Source: Diphasiastrum complanatum (lineage: Eukaryota > Streptophyta > Lycopodiopsida > Lycopodiales > Lycopodiaceae). Taken from it: a DNA stretch of 64,000 nucleotides. Position 1 is the first letter of the stretch. Each line of letters begins with the position of its first letter. The DNA lies in contig MU832011.1 of NCBI GenBank assembly GCA_029204225.1, positions 27,688-91,687 on the forward strand. Direction: 5' to 3'. The notes below the pieces were generated by a model. It saw only the letters and a program-made list of their open reading frames with translations. It ran no database searches and was not told the DNA's origin. Made by a program: the position numbers and the translations under genes. Of the stretch, positions 35,521-49,749 are shown piece after piece.

Positions 35521-36239
35521 ATGACGTCAGGACCCACCTTGTAGCTGCGTTGGAAATGTGTTGATCCATGAAAAGGCTTTTCTTTCATTGAGACAGATTT
35601 TCTAGTGGCCTTTCTACTAAGAAGAGGACAACAAGTAACGAGCTATATTCTTTTGAATAGATAGGTAGGTCAAGAATAAAAATTGTTGAATCCAATGAAA
35701 ATCTCACTAGAAAATCCTTTCTTTAGGTAAAGATGGGAGGATGGCGATTTTTTTATGATTAAACATTTGTTACCACAATTTTTTTTATTGTGATGTATCA
35801 TCCTTATATGTTTCATTTTAATGGATTTTGTATCACAAGAAATATAGCTATTGAGAATCCATGGAACTTATCCATGCATAGCTTGAGACCTGGTGATTTG
35901 AGACCTTTCCCCCATCCACAAAAAATGTTTAAGGCCATAAAAGGGAGGATAGGACTTTTTCCACGAAATGAATTCTCAAAATTTGTTGACAATGTGAAAT
36001 AGGTAGCCAGCATTTAGCTCAAGAAAGAAGAAAGCAAGCATCTTAACTAGTATAAGAACAAGATACCTTTGCATAATCAAAGAGAGACACATTTCAAGCC
36101 TTTGTTTGCTAGCAATTCAAGATTTTACAATATCCATGGGAGCACAAAAGATGCTCCTATGTAAATTTGTCAAAGTCCTCCTACATTGCTCTAAATTTCT
36201 ATTTCTGAATGTACATTAAACTATGAGACTATTTCCTTC

Positions 36240-37633
36240 AATTTGAGCTTCGGGGAAGTGTTTGGGACAATCGAAGTAAGTGAATTCTATGAACAATTTC
36301 GGGAAAGCTTCAAAAAACGGTTGTGACAAAAAGTTGGCCAAAATTCAGTAACTCGTCAAGTACTGAGAGGAGTGGATCGAAAAGTAGAGCAAGGTAGTGG
36401 TAACTCTAGGCTGAGAGGATTTGACAATCCATTTACAATGGGAGGAAAAAGCGACAGTTTTGAGAACTAGTTATGGTGGTTTAGTTTTTGGAATAAACAT
36501 AAAATCACGAAATTTTCTTCATACTTTATGGAATTGGACACTGTAAAGTGCTACCAGCTTGATTCCACAAAGGCCAAGCAAGTGTCATAAGCTTGGAGCT
36601 AGCCAAAAAGCATTGGAAGAGCAATTAACCTGCTTCTTAGCTATACAAGAGAAAATGTGAGCTAGAGTTTACAAGGAGAAAATCGCTGATTTTTCTTTGA
36701 TGAAAGTGATTTGTTATATTGTAACACCACACGTAGGGGCGCCCTAGCAGCATTAAGAGACCCGTAGATAGCCACGACCAGTTGTGGAACGCTAAAGGAG
36801 CTTTATCAAGCTGAAGCAGGCGGACACCATAGCCATGGAAGGGAAGAAGCAAGGAGATGGTGGTGAAGAAGGCTCGCGGCTGAGCCCGCGCGGGCCTGCA
36901 GCAGCCACAGATCCATAGCGCATGGAAGAAGCTTTATTCGGCTCACAAACTCGACTAGGATTGTTGGATGAAGCCATGCTAAAATCAATGGAGGAGATGA
37001 GGCACGACGTGGGCTTTCGGATGGAGGGTAGTCAGGAGATTGGAGCTGAAGAGGACCCATGAAGAAATGAAGGGCATAGAACCTTGTTTTTTTATTTAAA
37101 AACTCCAAAGGGAAATGCACTGAAAGGACCTGCCATTTAGAATGTCTACTCTTCATTCACAAAAACTTTAATATGAAGTTCCAGTTCATTTCCAAAGGGC
37201 AAAATTGCTGTAGGACTAACTATAGCTAGAAGGCACCATTTTTAATCGTTCTTGGGCCAAATTGGCCCCTGAAACTAGCTGCTCAAAGCTAGCGAACATA
37301 GACGTCACTGACCAAGGAGCAAAACGTTTCAGAGAGTTTTCATCACCATTCCAGTGAGCGGAGTGCAAGTGACCTAGTGGTGGGCTACATTTCACAATTT
37401 GGGTACCGTAGGGCAAAATTTTGGACAATTTTGGCTGGTGAAACCTGCTACAGGGCGGACGGTGAGGCATTGTCGGTTCAAAATCATTATTGCTTACTTC
37501 TAGCAGGGTAACAAGGTGTTTGGGAGTGGTAATTGTGGAATGAGTGTGAATGAAGGCGTAACAATATGGAGAAAGCTAGTTTTGGCGACGAAGTGCAATT
37601 TGACATCAACATTGATGAGAATTTTGAGAGGGC
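36240..37633. other. Interval without a supported gene
   Basis: Several overlapping minus-strand frames (for example 36806-37156 and 37216-37470) have no recognisable family, signal or splice context. I see no mobile-element edge until CopC at 37634. Confidence 0.35.
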
Positions 37634-38414
37634 TGTAGGAAAAATAGTAATTATTCTTCCATAGAGAATACGATGAAAGTTTGAATAAATCAAACTAATA
37701 TCAGCATCTTCAATCAGGTCTGTTTTCGATCTATGTACTAATAGAACAGTTTTGCCTTGATTGAATATGCGCGCGGAAATAATATGCTGAATAAAGAGAC
37801 AACTTAAGACAATTTTAGACAAACAGAAACTATTGATCAAAAAATGAATTTATAATTTTGAATATGAATCAGTATACATTTTTTGCTATCTTATCTCGCT
37901 GTTGTGTCTCTGATTAAATGAGTCTGAGAGTCTCTTCAGTGTGAGAGTGTGTTACAACTAGTAGTGCATGCACATGTATTTATATTGCTACAGGATAGGT
38001 CTTTTGGCCTTTTAATTATAGGTCTTTTGGCCTTTTAATTCTATAATAGTAGATCTAACTGTTTACGACGATTGATATTCAAATGAACGCTCTGTTTTCA
38101 GGGTCGAAAAAATTCTGTTCGCGAATATTTTGCGACAGTCCATCTCTTCGTCATAGCTTCATGTTTCGCGAATTGTTCACGACAGACGACAATTTCGCGA
38201 TAGGTAAGGTTTGAACAAGAAACAGAATCTTTCGAGTCACCATAAGAGATCTATTTGCGAATCTTTCGAGTTACCACAAGAATATTTCGCGAATCTTTCG
38301 AGGTTGAGCAAGAATAGAAAATATTTCAAGTTCGAGATTCGTTTCGCATCCTTTGTCAAGTAAACTGTGCACTTTGTTAGTAGAATCAAGATCTGTCTGA
38401 TCAGGGGTTCTACA
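37634..38414 (-). repeat. CopC 3' LTR
   Basis: The plus strand begins TGTAGGAAAAATAG and ends GTTCTACA. Reversed TATA box TATAAATA at 37977-37984. Several TTCGCGAA palindromes lie between about 38110 and 38300. Confidence 0.9.
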
Positions 38415-38456
38415 GCTCCCTCTCAAAGTGGGCAGTTGGATTAACCCCAATCTTCT

Positions 38457-39246
38457 TTACTGCTTCTCAAACAAAACTTTACTGAGTGGCTTTGTAAAGA
38501 TATCAGCTGTCATTTCCTCTGTGGGTATGAAGATTGTCTTCAGTATCTTCTTTTCGACTAAGTCCCGAATAACATGATACTTGATAACTATTTGTTTCGT
38601 TCTTGAATGAAATACAGGATCTTTCGTAAGATAGATTGCTGAAGTGTTATCCATTAACAAGACATAAGGTTCAGAAATAGAATCATCAAATCCTTCTAAC
38701 ATCTGTTTGATCCAGATCAGCTCGTTTGCCATCTTGGCTGCTGCTACATATTCCACTTCACAAGAAGATTGAGTTACTGTTGTTTGTTTCTTGCTTATCC
38801 AGAGTATGGCTGTGCCAGATACTAGAGTACAACCTCCTGAAATACTTTTGCTATTATCCTTCATGGATGCCCAGCTTGCGTCACTGTAAGATTCAATGTG
38901 AAATCCAGCTTCCTTCGAATAACATAGTCCATAGTCTTTCATTTCCTAGAGATATTGTAGTACTCTTTTCGCCAACTTCCAATGCAATAATCCTGGATTC
39001 TGATTATATTGGCTCAGGCTGTATACTACTGCTATATCAGGTTTGGTGTTGTCTGCAAGATATAATAATGATCCAATCAGCCCGCGATAGGGTGTATTGG
39101 CCATTCGCTTCCCTTTCTCGAGAGTCTGCGGACAATCTGCCTTGCGCAGTATGTTCCAAGTATCGTGGGAGTATGCACACCTTTGCATTCAAGCATGTTG
39201 AAGTCTTCAATGATCTTCAGAGTGTACTTTTGTTGGTGAAGATACA
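38457..39246 (-). pseudogene. pol: CopC RT C-terminus and RNase H
   Basis: From high coordinates: LHQQKYTLKIIEDFNMLECK, then GLIGSLLYLADNTKPDIA (38946-39188), then YSDASWASMKDNSKSISGGC, SSCEVEYVAAAKMANEL and DNTSAIYLTKDPVFHSRTKQ, ending ADIFTKPLSKVLFEKQ (38457-38942). This is the standard copia end, with RNase H acidic residues D, E and D present. A stop separates the two parts near 38943. It is detached from the RT palm by the 1.8-kb insertion. Confidence 0.88.
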
Positions 39247-40987
<1,741 letters not shown>

Positions 40988-41016
<29 letters not shown>

Positions 41017-41689
41017 TCTCACCTTCAAAGTCTCTCTGGATCTGCAAGCCTGAATAGATTTTAGCTTCTCCTAGGTCAACGATCTCAAATATTTCAGAAA
41101 TGTCTCTTTTGACATCTAAAATTAACTTATCTCTTCTTGAGAAAATAAGCGTGTCATCAACATAGACAGCTAAAATGATTATTTCATTTTGAACATGCTT
41201 GATATAGACATTTGACTCAGAAAATAGAGGTTTGAAGCCTAAGGAACGTAGTGCTTCATCCTTCTTTCTATACCATTGTCTTGCTGCTTGTTTCAGACCA
41301 TAAATGCTTTTATTCATATGACATCCATATTCTAGATTTTCTTGGCTTACAAAACCAAGTGGTTGGTCCATGAATAAGTCTTCTTCCAATTTTGCATGCA
41401 GGAAAGCAGCCTTCTCATCCACAATATGGATTTTTAGATTGTGAGCCACTGCATACGCAAATAACAAGCGAATTGATGTGTGTTTGACTATCGGTGAGAA
41501 AGTATCAGTGTAGTCGACCCCATGTGAAAATCCTCTAGCAGCCAACCTTGCTTTGTATCTGATGTTTTTTCCATCAGGACCTGTTTTGATCTTGTAGATC
41601 CACTTGCATTTGACTGGTTTTCTGCCATCATGTATAGGTGCAAGTGTCCATACATTGTTCTTATACATGGATGACATTCCGTCCTCCAT
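40988..41689 (-). pseudogene. pol: CopC reverse transcriptase palm
   Basis: Opens with NNVWTLAPIHDGRKPVKCKW, continues YKARLAARGFSHGVDYTDTF, and keeps VDEKAAFLHAKLEEDLFM and the active-site box LAVYVDDTLIFSRRD. The usual D of VDVKxAFL is kept in altered form (VDEKAAFL). The frame is intact for about 225 codons, then runs into the inserted fragment at about 41016. Confidence 0.88.
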
Positions 41690-42294
41690 TGCTTGAATCC
41701 AGCGATCTTTATCTGGTCCATCAACAGCTTTCTCGAATGTTTAAGATTCATCTAAGCAACCACAACATTTGATGGCTACATTCGTTAAAACATCCTGACC
41801 ATACCTTTCTGGTGGTTTCCGTTGTCTATCAGATCTTCTCACAGTTGGTTTCGAGTTTGATTCTGTAGTTTCGGGTACGACCTTTTCTGCTGGAATTCGA
41901 ACTGGTGATTCAAGTCTGTCAGGTACTCGATCTTGACCTCCCTCTGAATCTGGTAATTCTCGTTCATCTTCTACTTGTTTTACTTCTGTTGTCGTTGGTA
42001 GCTCATGATAGTTTTTGAGAATTTCATAGCCGACTAGATCATTGTCTACTATGTATTTTGACTCATCAAATTTAACATCTCGAACAACTTTTATCTGCCA
42101 GTTTTGGGTACATAGACACGATAATATGACGAATGTAACTTGAATCCTACCAAAAAACCTTGTTCTGACTTTTCATCGAGTTTCTTTCTCAACTTGTCTG
42201 GTATGTGCATGTAAACTGCGCATCTGAATGTCCGAACATGTGCTAGATTTGGCTTCGACTTCCACCATATCTCATGAGGAGTTTTATCCAGTAT

Positions 42295-42549
42295 TCAAGA
42301 TTTCAGAATACGAATCTGAAGATAATTCGATGTAGCCACTGCTTCTGCCCACAACTGTTTTGGTGCTTTCGCATGAGCCATCATACACCTTGCAACTTCC
42401 GTAAGTGTACGATTCCTTCGTTCAGCCATTCCATTGTGTTGAGGTGTGTATGATGCAGTCTTCATATGAATAATACCTCGATCAATACAATAAGCTTTGA
42501 ACTCATTGGAAATGTACTCACCTCCAAGATCTATGCGAATCTGCTTCAA
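42295..42549 (-). pseudogene. pol: CopC integrase core fragment
   Basis: IRIDLGGEYISNEFKAYCID carries the second catalytic Asp region (here LGGEY where DGGEY/NGGEY is usual), followed by SYTPQHNGMAERRNRTL with the catalytic Glu, and APKQLWAEAVATSNYL. Degenerate integrase text continues to lower coordinates. Confidence 0.8.
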
Positions 42550-42792
42550 CTTATTGTTGCCCCTTACTGAAAGGTGTTCTAGTCATCTTGTCTTTAAGAC
42601 AGGATTCGCAGGTAGTTCAAATATCTCTACTTTTGATTTTGACTCCTTCGATTTTTGACTTTTGTTGGCTTGGTACAAGGCTTCCATGTTCATGTGACAT
42701 AGCCTCTTGTGCCACCAAATATCTGTCAATTCTTGAGTTTGATTGGCTTGTTTGATTCGAGTTCAAATGTTCAAGTGATACAAATTTCCTTC

Positions 42793-43549
42793 TCAGTTGT
42801 CTTTAGCAACTAGGTTATCAGAATCTTCCTCGAACAATTTACAAGAGTTCTTTGTGAAGGTTACTGACATGCCTGTATTGATTATCTTAGCTACGGATAG
42901 AAGATATTTGTCAAGAGTAGGGACATAGAGAACTTCCTCCAATTTCTTGTCACCCTGATTCATGTTCAGCCATAATACACCAGTTCCATCAACCACATGC
43001 TCAGAACCGTCTCTAAGTATAATGAATCTCGAATAGTTCGTCTTCTTGTACTCAGACTATTTGTTTCGAGAAAACAAAATGTGAGGTGGCTCTCGAATCA
43101 AGTACTACTTCTCGAATTGAATTTATTGAACAACATAGATCAGCACTAAGATAAGCTGCTGAGTTTTTTGTCATCTTGTCTTCTGTTGCTCTAGAGCATT
43201 CTGCTTTGTCTTCGACATAGTTTGAATCTGAAGATTCGCTTTGATTCTGCTCTTTTTTGTTTCTGAAAATCTGATAACAGCCTACTGCTGCATAATCTCA
43301 TTTATGACAATGAATGCATTCAATCTTTAGATTTAACCAATACTTATCTTCTGTGTGACCTGATCTTTTGCATCTGTTGCAGATCTTCTTATCACCAGAA
43401 TTTTTCTGTTGTTTTCTAGATTGTTGATCATTTGTCTTAGACTCATTTTTTTTAGACGACTCCCTCTTAAACTTAGACATGCTTAGAAGATTTATTCTTC
43501 TGAGTAAATAGAGCATTTTCGGAATCACCATTGTCGTCATAGCATTCAC
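42793..43549 (-). pseudogene. gag: CopC Gag tail and protease-to-integrase region
   Basis: 43298-43549 reads a Lys/Ser-rich tail and a knuckle CNRCKRSGHTEDKYW in which the last cysteine of CCHC is replaced by Tyr. 42793-42996 holds the region between protease and integrase (LEEVLYVPTLDKYLLSVAKI). Protease active-site text between them is broken. The N-terminal two-thirds of Gag is missing. Confidence 0.75.
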
Positions 43550-43744
43550 GAGCTTCTACTTCCTCTTTAACTCCATCTATTGCCTTTTGAAGTGTCATTG
43601 TCGCATCTTTTGCCAATAAGGTTCGAGTTGTGTGGAATGACCTGGATAGGGCTCGAAGAAAATAACTAAGCTGTTTTTCCTTTGAGATTGCATTTTCTGC
43701 GCCAGAATTCTACAAGGAAATAAAGAATGCTGAGAGGGGTGTGA

Positions 43745-43815
43745 AGATACCACTGTATCGACTCTGTATGATCTGATACCACTGTATCAGCTCTAATTTG
43801 CTCTGATACCACTGA
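43745..43815 (-). other. CopC primer-binding site with two extra copies
   Basis: The functional reversed site GCTCTGATACCA ends at 43811 next to the LTR. The same GATACCACTG core recurs at about 43746 and 43775, giving three copies at roughly 30-bp spacing. Confidence 0.75.
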
Positions 43816-44585
43816 TGAAAAAATAGTAATTATTCTTCCACAGAGAACACGATGAAAGTTTGAATAAATCAAACTAATATCAGTGTCTTCAATCGTGTCT
43901 GTTTCTGATCTATGTACTAATAGAATAGTTTTGCCTTGATTGAATATGCGTGCGGAAATAATATGTGGAATAAAGAGACAACTTTAAGACAATTTTAGAC
44001 AAACAAAAACTATTGATCAAAAAACGAATTTATAATTCTGAATCTGAATTAGTATACATTTCTTGCTGTCTTATCTCGCTGTTGTGTCTCTCATTGAATG
44101 AGTCTGAGAGTCTCTTCAGTGTGTGAGTGTGTTACAACGAGTAGTGCACGTGTATTTATATTGCTACAGGACAGGTCTTTTGGCCTTTTGATTATAGGTC
44201 TTTTGGCCTTTTAATTCTGTAACAGTATATATAACAATTTACGACGGTTGATATTCAGATAAACGCTCTGTTTCTAGGGTCAAATAAATTTTGTTCACGA
44301 ATATTTCGCGATCTCCTCGTCACAGCTTCGTGTTTCGCGAATTGTTCGCGACAGGCGACAATTTCGCGACAGGTAAGGTTTGAACAAAAAACAAAATATT
44401 TTGTGAATCTTTCGAGTCACCATAAGAAATCTGTTCACAAATCTTTCGAGTTACCACAATAATATTTCGCTAATCTTTTGAGGTTGAACACGAATAGCAA
44501 ATGTTTCGAGTTCGAGATTCGTTTCTCATCCTTTGTCAAGTAAACTGTGCACTTTGTTAGTAGAATCAAGATCAAGTGTTCTACA
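43813..44585 (-). repeat. CopC 5' LTR
   Basis: Direct copy of 37634-38414. It keeps a G-box CACGTG at 44147-44152 touching the reversed TATA box (44153-44160); the other copy has lost the G-box by a point change. Confidence 0.9.
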
Positions 44586-44590
44586 AGGGC

Positions 44591-46280
44591 AAGCAATCAC
44601 ATGTGAGAGGTAGGCATAAAATGTCGGTTATGGGTGTAAATTCTCGTTATCATGTTCAACTTTTGGAGCTCGAACCGATCAATGTCGGGTGACATTTGGG
44701 GGAACTCTCTCATAGGCATGATCGACAGTGGCAGTGTCAAGTCGGGTGATAGTTGCATTGACACACGCATTTGTAACTTGAAAAATTTCTTGTTCGAGAG
44801 ATAGATTGGGATAGCTTGTAAGTACACACATTTTGGTGGTCATGGGTGACAAAAGTGCATGGTGGTGCCAGTTGGAAGCCATTGAGAAAGATAGCAGACT
44901 TGCATTGGATGAACTATGTGTGGGACACACGGAAGATGAAGTACGGGTTAGTGACACACTTTGGAAACTCTTGGAGAGTGGTAAGTGTGATGTTTTGTGA
45001 ATTTTGCAGTTGGTAAGTCATTTCAAATCAAGTCATTGTAGCTGTGAAGTAGTGTATCAAGTTTGTCATCAATGAGATACACTTCAACTGTCAGTTTGGA
45101 CAAAACAAGTCAATTTGTCGTATGATTATTGCATCAGGGATGCAGATTTCAGTTATGGAAAAGTGTAGGTCATTTGGTTTGGGCCATGGAAGATCTCACA
45201 GGTTCACTAGGAGGGATATTGGCATCCACAGTTTGTGAGGGACTTGATGGTGGCCTTGGAGTTTGCATCTTAGTGTATTCTCATGCATTGGTTTGAAACC
45301 ATTCATAAGCAGCTTTGTAGCTCACTTGGGGGAATACAGGTGGGGCACTACAGGGTAGATGCTCAGATCTTTGTGCTCGATGATGGCATTGGGATACGTG
45401 ATAGGCATTGGACTACAAGATGACATGGTGATCATCAGGGAGCACCTATTTTCAGATTGGATTTGAGTCTTTAGCTGATGGACAAGAATTACAAGGGTGA
45501 TTCATGATGCAATCAAAACACTACAAACACAAATGGGCAAGGTGTGAAGCTTTGTGAGGCAGCTCCAGGTTGGAGAGCTTATGGATATCGTACGCGGTAG
45601 GGTGTGATAGGGGCAATCACCATGCTGGGTGTTTTGCTAATAATCTACTGGAGGGGACACTGATGGCGAGGACTTCATGGTGTGCTCATTTGGAAGATGT
45701 CATTACAGCAGGGGGCCAATCATTGGCATTGGCATCGGCATCGATGGAGACACTACAACAAGATGCACTAGCACTTTTTTAGAGGTTTTTTTTTATAGAT
45801 AGAATCTAAAACAAGGCATGGGGAAAGCTATAAGCTCAAGCATCGGGTCCGTAGGCTGGCCTCAGTATAAGCCTTGCAAATTTGAAAGTGTTTTTTAGAG
45901 ACCTATAGAGAGGGTTATAGGGAGGCCTAGGACATTTCAAAAATCCATGCAAACCGAGAGTTATACAAGGTCCATAAGGTGGGTTATAGAGAGGGTTATA
46001 AGGAGGGTTATAGAGAGGGTTACAGGGAGTGGTACAGAGAGGGTTAAGCAGGCCAAGAGGCATTCTAGAATACTCTGCTAACTAAGAGTAATATCATGAC
46101 TGATGATAAAATGCCCCTCGGTATAAACTTTGAAATATTACAGTAAATGGATGGGACTTTTGAAAATTGTTGTTTATCAACACATTGAATTCCATTTTCT
46201 ATCAACAATAGTAGCCATATACACAAGTGAATAAAGAAATTTATGTATCACAAAAATATCATGACTGTCATAAAATCTCA
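44591..46280. other. Interval without a supported gene
   Basis: Short frames only (for example 44597-44957 minus, 45570-45782 plus) with no family resemblance. A G-rich minisatellite lies at 45974-46046. Confidence 0.35.
45974..46046 (+). repeat. GGGTTATAGAGA-type minisatellite
   Basis: About six imperfect copies of a 12-base unit GAGGGTTATAGA; one more unit lies apart near 45909. Confidence 0.85.
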
Positions 46281-46281
46281 T

Positions 46282-47356
46282 GTGGGCGTGAGCGGCAGCG
46301 GAAGCTCGATGATTGAAGCAACAGTTAGAAGCAGAATTATTCAAGTAGAAGAATTATACTGAATGCGCAAATGAACGACACAATAGTGAGACAAAAATTG
46401 CACTCTGAAAAAATCAATAGTGAGTACAATAGCTTGAAGTAATAACTTCAGCTTGCTGAGCGTGATAACCTTGGCTACAGAAAAACTCTGATTAAAAGAG
46501 AGAAATTCAATCAACTCAAAATTAACTCAGATTCAAAATTAACACTTACATAGCTTGAATAAGCTAATATATAGGTTTACAAATGTCGAAGAACAAAAAA
46601 TATCTTACAAGCCTTTAATGTTATTTATGCCAGTCTTTGCATATGTACGAAGTTGGTAACCGCCAACCATCTTTGGGATATTTGGTTGTCCAGTTGTTTT
46701 AGGGTTGCTGATAAGTTGGCAATGTCGGTCAGCCAATGTAGCAAAACCCAAAAAAGTCGAAAAACCCAAAGGTGCCCTTAGACTAAAGGTATGCAACTCC
46801 TGAAGTTGCCCTTACACTAAAGGTATGTAAATCCCTAAGGCGCCCTTAGATTCAAGGCAGCAAAGAAGGCGAAAAAGCCAAAAAAAAAAGTCGAAAAGTG
46901 CCTTACACTGAAGGCAGAGAAGAAGGCGAAGGTGCCTTCTACTAAAGGCAGTGAAGAAAGCATTCTGGCCACTTGGCCAGTGTGTCGCATTTTTCGCGAG
47001 TGCGAAAAAGGCGAAGGAGTAGAAGGTGTCTTAAAAATGATTTCTAAGGCATTCTGGCCACTTGGCCAGTGTGTCGCATTTTTTGCTAGTGCAAAAATGG
47101 TGAAGGAGGAGAAGGTGCCTTAAAAATGATTTCTAAGGCATTCTGACCACTTGGCCAATGTGTCACATTTTTTGCTAAGGAGCAAAAAAAAGGGCAAAGA
47201 AAGAGAAGGTGCCTTAAAATGATTTCTAAGGCACAAGAAATCTCAAGGGAAAAAAACAATGTGAAGGCCCGAAAATATGTTGTCGGCCTTCAATTTTTCA
47301 AGATGCTCATTACTTGAATGATTTCTTTAAGACTGAGCATAAGAAATCTAAAACTC
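46282..47356 (-). repeat. Probable LTR of a minus-strand copia remnant
   Basis: Lies directly downstream (minus-strand sense) of RT/RNase H text, with a reversed purine tract CTCTCCCTTAATG at 47355. It holds three repeats of about 90 bp with CATTCTGGCCACTTGGCCA and CGCATTTTTCGCGAG (46960-47170). The left edge is a guess. Confidence 0.45.
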
Positions 47357-47399
47357 TCCCTTAATGTGGATCCTGAAAACCTTTGATCTTTAGATTTAA

Positions 47400-48057
47400 C
47401 ATTTTGTTAAATTTGAGATGTTGCTCCTTTGATAGAGCCTTTGTGAAGTAATCTGCTGCCATGCAATTTGTTCTACAGAAAATCAATTCTACTTCCTTAC
47501 TGTGCACTTTCTCTCTAAGGTAATGATACCTGATTTCTATATGTTTGCTTCAAGAGTGAAATCTTGGATTGAGAGAAAGCGCTATTGTGCTTTGATTGTC
47601 ACAATAGATTGTTGTAGGAAGTGTTTGTATAAGATTGAGGTCTGCAAGCAGTTGCCTAAGCCAGATCGTCTCTTTGGTTGCATTTGTGGCAGCTATGTAT
47701 TCGGATTCCGTTGAAGGTAATGAAACTGAGGTCTGCTTCCGGCTATTCCATGAGATTGGGCCTTGGTTGTATAAAACTACAAATCCAGAAGTTAATTTTT
47801 CTAGTGTCGACATCTCCTGTCCAATCCACATCTGTGTAGGCTTCAAGGATGTTGGCAGTTTGGCTGCCTCCGTAGTAGATGCTGAGAGTTGTCATTGCTT
47901 GGATGTACTTCATGACCTTTGTTAGCACTTTCCAATGAGCTACGCCTGGATTTGACAGGAACTGGTTGAGTTTACTGACTGAATATGTAAGGTCTGGTCG
48001 CGTGCAGATCATTGTGTACATCAATGAGCCGATGATAGATTGAAATAGCACATAGTG
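47400..48057 (-). pseudogene. pol: Copia RT C-terminus/RNase H fragment
   Basis: 47743-48051 gives IIGSLMYTMICTRPDLTYSV and the hinge LEAYTDVDWTGDVDTRK; 47550-47846 continues in another frame with GPISWNSRKQTSVSLPSTES, EYIAATNATKE and DNQSTIALSLNPRFHS. The fragment stops abruptly at about 48057, where plus-strand copia text begins. Confidence 0.85.
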
Positions 48058-49435
48058 CTACAGCCAGTCACTCAAATCAACGACAAGAAGAAGAAGAAGA
48101 TGAAGTAGCTTTTATGACCAAAGTCGGAGAACAACATGATATCGATTCCTGGTATCTAGACTCTAGAGCAACTCAACACATGAGTCACCATCGCAACTGG
48201 TTCAAAGACTACAAGTCATTCACCCACTCTCGAGCTGTGCAACTTGGAGACAACTCATCGCATTCAATCAAAAGTGAAGTAACAGTCAGAGATGAATTCA
48301 AAAAGGGTGAAGTCAATGTTCTCCACGTTCCAAATCTAACTAAGAGTCTGCTCTCAGTTAGCAGAATCATCGATTCAGGTTGAAGGGTCAAATTCGATAT
48401 AGAAGACTGTAGAATTCCTGACAAATCTTGGAAGGTTCTTAGCCTACGAAAGAAGAAGCGGCTATCTGTACAAACTCAGCCATTGCTATTCTTCTAACAA
48501 TCAAGATCTTCACACAGCCACTTCTGAATCAACTGATATGTTGTGGCATTTCAGACTTGGCCACCTCAATTTCAATAGTATCCAGCAAATGTTTGTTCTA
48601 AGACTAGTACAAGATCTGCCTTCTGTCAGCAAGCCAACTTTTCCATGCGAAAGTTGTATTATCAACAAGCATGCTAGAAGCCCCTTCATTTTAGACTCGG
48701 TTCATATATCTAAGGGCTTGCTTGATCTTGTACACAATGACATTTGTGGCCCGATGCAGACTGCTTCTATAGGGTGAGCTCTCTATTTCCTAACCTTCAT
48801 CGATGACTTCTCTCGAAGGACTGCAACCTACTATCTGAAGAACAAATCCGAAGCATTCATATTTTTTCATGCAGTTCAAGGCGTCTGCAGAGAATCAGAC
48901 CCAGAGGAAGATCAAGGTGTTATGCACAGATGGAGGGTGAGAGTACATCTCCATAGAATTTAAGGAGTTTTGCAAGGCCAATGAGATACTTCAACAATAC
49001 ACAATTAGCTACTCACCTCAGTTCCAGGATGTAGGTGAGCGAAAGAACCGGACACTCATCGAAAGTGCCAAGAGCATGATGGCCCATGCCTCTCTTCCAA
49101 ACAAATTCTGGGCAGAGGATGTTACTACAGTCGCCTATTTATAGAATCGATCCATCATCAAAGCCCTAAATGGCAAGACACCTTATGAGGTGTTTACAGG
49201 ATCAAAACCATCACTCAAACATATTCAAGTGTTTGGATGCATTGCTTTCGCTCAGATCCCTGAGGATCTAAGAGGAAAGCTAGATGACAAGAGTAGGAAA
49301 ACGATCTTCATCGACTATTCCCTAATAACTGTGGAAATGGATTTGTGGAGGTGGTGAATGAACTGGAAAGAAAAACAAGTGTTTTATGTTGATGATGTTG
49401 TTTTCAATAGTGTAACGGGAGCGTGATGGATGCTC
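48058..49435 (+). pseudogene. pol: Copia protease and integrase fragment, plus strand
   Basis: 48114-48383 holds a protease-like YLDSRATQHMS (Arg in place of Gly in the DSGA motif) and VLHVPNLTKSLLSVSRI. 48538-48777 is the pre-integrase zinc finger (WHFRLGHLNF, then CESCIINKHARSPF) leading to VHNDICGPM. From 48778 integrase core text passes through several frames: FIDDFSRRTATYYL, then EYISIEFKEFCKANEI, SYSPQFQDVGERKNRTLIES and WAEDVTTVAYL. It ends near 49435 without RT. Confidence 0.82.
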
Positions 49436-49749
49436 GCATGACACTACCCCTCAGACTACGAAAAGTTTCAAACTGATGTGTATGTTGCAGGCGATGTTAG
49501 GTTTGGAAAGTTTTGGTGATGGCGCTTTGAATGGTGATCAAACACGATGGTGGATACTCGGTGGAGATGGAGTGTAACCGAGGACAGAAGCATGGAACAA
49601 GAGAGCGCCAGAATCGAGCATAGGAGCAGGAAGATCGCCAGCAGATTGTCGCAAGAAACTCCAGAATTCACACTTTGCTGAGGTGCAAATGGCATCGTTG
49701 TTATGGCATTTATGGACATCGTCGTCTGGCTTTGGGTGAGATGTGACGT

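Larger units (their letters stand above)
33959..36236. mobile_element. Unclassified element with ~340-bp inverted terminal arms
   Basis: Arms 33959-34299 and 35902-36236 are reverse complements with scattered differences (outer end GGAATAGTCTCATAG, reversed on the right; inner end TGTGGATGGGGGAAA). About 1.6 kb lies between them: two CT tracts, a telomere-repeat island and a degenerate tandem repeat. No transposase is visible. The form resembles a non-autonomous long-TIR DNA transposon (Mutator-like), but the flanks (CCATGTAGA and TTCAATTTG) show no target duplication, so a segmental inverted duplication is also possible. Confidence 0.55.

Noticed and set aside
36806-37156. Overlapping minus-strand frames of 60-116 codons at 36.6-37.5 kb as a host gene
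   Set aside because: No start context, domain, signal peptide or splice pattern; composition follows local G+C.
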